From the NCBI GenBank assembly GCA_964573155.1, contig CAZNIN010000035.1, positions 1 to 5,064 of the forward strand: a stretch of DNA of 5,064 bases, in the 5' to 3' direction. This stretch comes from JAGQNK01 sp964573155 (lineage in GTDB: Bacteria > Patescibacteriota > Saccharimonadia > Saccharimonadales > JAGQNK01). The notes under the pieces are model-generated. The model was not told where the DNA came from. It saw nothing but the letters and a program-made list of their open reading frames with translations, and searched no databases. Both the position numbers and the translations under genes were made by a program. Positions 4,088 through 5,064 of the stretch are shown piece after piece (position 1 is the stretch's first letter; every line of letters begins with the position of its first letter).

Positions 4088-4381
4088 ATGAAATTCTGCA
4101 AAGAGAACCTGCTCGACGTGGCCGCCGAGTTGGGCACCGTAAGAAGCATGCTTGAAGATCTCCTGCGAGAAGCCGACGACATGCTCCAGTCGGAGCACAT
4201 GCCGAAGCCGCGTGAAAGATGGCAGAGCGCCATCGACGCCTGCATGGACGCTGGCATGGAGATTGACGCGATGTGCGGACGCTGCGGCATGGACATAACC
4301 ACCACCATCGAAGCGCTTGAGGAAGCCGCGGAAACGGCGTTGACGGAGAAAGAGGTTGCAGAGAGCAGAGACCACCGATGA
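4088..4381 (+). CDS. Helical protein with a single CxxC, unknown function, 97 aa
   Basis: The product is almost entirely predicted helix: residues 5-36 (ENLLDVAAELG, RSMLEDLLREADDML), 42-62 and 72-93. A C63GRC66 pair is flanked by Met, with further Cys at 4 and 52. Four cysteines in a 97-residue phage protein could bind a metal, but their spacing fits no zinc motif I know. There is no strong ribosome-binding sequence, only GTGTGTGAG before the ATG. The start lies 3 nt after the previous stop, so re-initiation by the same ribosomes is the likely route. The end overlaps the next start as ATGA. Confidence 0.75.
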   Translation: MKFCKENLLDVAAELGTVRSMLEDLLREADDMLQSEHMPKPRERWQSAIDACMDAGMEIDAMCGRCGMDITTTIEALEEAAETALTEKEVAESRDHR

Positions 4382-4863
4382 GTGATATAACGACGGAATA
4401 CAGAGGCTATAGGCTCTTCTATTTCGGCGAAGATAAATGGGGCGTACTAACCCCGGACGTTCCCATACCAAATGGGACTCTGGACGAGATGAAAGAGCGC
4501 ATCGACCGGTGGATAGTCGACAGTCGGACAAAAGACGGCATTCGGGTTTGGCACATCTGGCACGACAACCCGAAATACTGGCAGAAGATAACAGCCGTCT
4601 TTCGTGAGGCGCCAGACCGGTATTCCGGGAAAGCGACCAGCTCTGTTCTGACGAACAACGGTTCAAACCCCGACAACCTATACCGCTTGGAATTTCGTAA
4701 TGCTGCGCCTGACACACAGGACGCGGCCGAGGCGATTGAGCGCGCAAAAGTAGCGTTTGCAGAGGCCGTTGAGGCCCAACAGCGCTGGAAAGAAGCGCGC
4801 GCTGCGATACCGAGGATCACTCATGCGGACGTTGAAAGCTTGCCAGAGAGGGAATCGCGATGA
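4378..4863 (+). CDS. Two-part phage protein of unknown function, 161 aa
   Basis: Residues 7-47 (EYRGYRLFYFGEDKWGV, then GTLDEMKERIDRWI) have the strand-strand-helix look of a small phage domain typified by 'YRGY.I......W.V......TLDE.K..ID'. Residues 55-107 are rich in aromatic residues (VWHIWHDNPKYW) with strand-like ends (YRLEFRN). Residues 113-145 form a charged Ala/Glu/Arg helix that may be a coiled coil. I cannot name the family. ATG 4378 overlaps the previous TGA and has only a weak AGAG-type upstream sequence, which suggests coupled translation. The end overlaps the DUF4326 gene by 4 nt. The antisense strand also has a long open frame here (4046-4747), judged a shadow. Confidence 0.8.
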   Translation: MSDITTEYRGYRLFYFGEDKWGVLTPDVPIPNGTLDEMKERIDRWIVDSRTKDGIRVWHIWHDNPKYWQKITAVFREAPDRYSGKATSSVLTNNGSNPDNLYRLEFRNAAPDTQDAAEAIERAKVAFAEAVEAQQRWKEARAAIPRITHADVESLPERESR

Positions 4864-5064
4864 GTGAGAGCCCAACCGCCGCCCTCCGTGCACTAGAGCG
4901 CACAACACCGAAGCGGATTCAGAGAAAACGGACGAAGGGATGGCGGATGCCTCCGGGCGCCGTCTACGTCGGCCGTCCAGGACCCTTCGGAAACCCGTTC
5001 ACGATCAAAGGCGCAGAGGCGGCCGGCAACACGCGCCGTGGAGCGGTTGCGGCTTTCGAGGATT
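4860..5064 (+). CDS. DUF4326 domain protein, N-terminal 68 residues (cut by window edge)
   Basis: AGAGGGA at 4847-4853 precedes ATG 4860 by about 6 nt, and the ATG overlaps the previous TGA. After an Ala/Ser leader, residues 18-49 carry the DUF4326 signature. RIQRKRTKGWRMPPGAVYVG leads into the diagnostic RPGPFGNPF loop. Beyond it, GNTRRGAVAAFED begins the helix that normally follows. DUF4326 proteins are common in phages and prophages and also occur in bacteria and plasmids; no activity is established to my knowledge. The rest of the gene lies beyond 5064, so completeness cannot be judged. It is the last visible member of the coupled run that starts at 560. Confidence 0.85.
   Translation, partial: MSESPTAALRALERTTPKRIQRKRTKGWRMPPGAVYVGRPGPFGNPFTIKGAEAAGNTRRGAVAAFED

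Noticed and set aside
4046..4747. Minus-strand open frame of 233 codons
   Set aside because: It lies antisense to three coupled plus-strand genes with better composition and start signals, and has no recognisable motif.

Overview
The window looks like an accessory or early segment of a temperate phage or prophage of an alphaproteobacterium, most likely of the Rhizobiales type. This is inferred from the moderately GC-rich sequence, the run of very short, tightly overlapping same-strand genes, and the family content: a small HNH protein with a rhizobial-phage style C-terminal tail, a Lar-type zinc protein, an 'ERRRQ...EGW..EHDDEH' protein and a DUF4326 protein. There are no structural, integrase, tRNA, rRNA or CRISPR features. 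Host and lifestyle remain inference.

Layout. Positions 1-119 hold the last 38 codons of an unrecognised gene. Positions 120-559 contain no believable gene. Most of that gap (158-531) is a highly ordered, G-rich nested repeat: GGNNN pentamers in fixed register, broken about every 50 bp by a GGCAGG header that moves the register by exactly one base. From 560 to the right edge, thirteen protein genes lie on the plus strand, almost all joined by ATGA, TAATG, TGATG or 8-nt stop/start overlaps, or separated by only a few bases. This is the pattern of one translationally coupled transcript.

Gene order from 560: a 156-aa phage protein, an HNH protein, an 83-aa small protein, two tiny predicted membrane proteins (57 and 53 aa), a possible 6-8 codon leader ORF, a 113-aa acidic protein, a 54-aa DpnD/PcfM-like protein, a 221-aa mosaic protein with an N-terminal Lar domain, a 109-aa EGW/HDDEH protein, a 106-aa protein with a helix-hairpin-helix region like the RNA polymerase alpha C-terminal domain, an 86-aa protein, a 97-aa helical protein with a CxxC, a 161-aa two-part protein, and a DUF4326 protein cut by the window edge.

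Taken together the region resembles a cassette of host-interaction or accessory genes (restriction alleviation, nucleic-acid binding, membrane peptides). The most unusual item is the phase-locked GGNNN/GGCAGG array immediately upstream of the operon. A second is a repeated gene-junction module (ribosome-binding site plus 8-nt overlap) at the ends of two adjacent genes.
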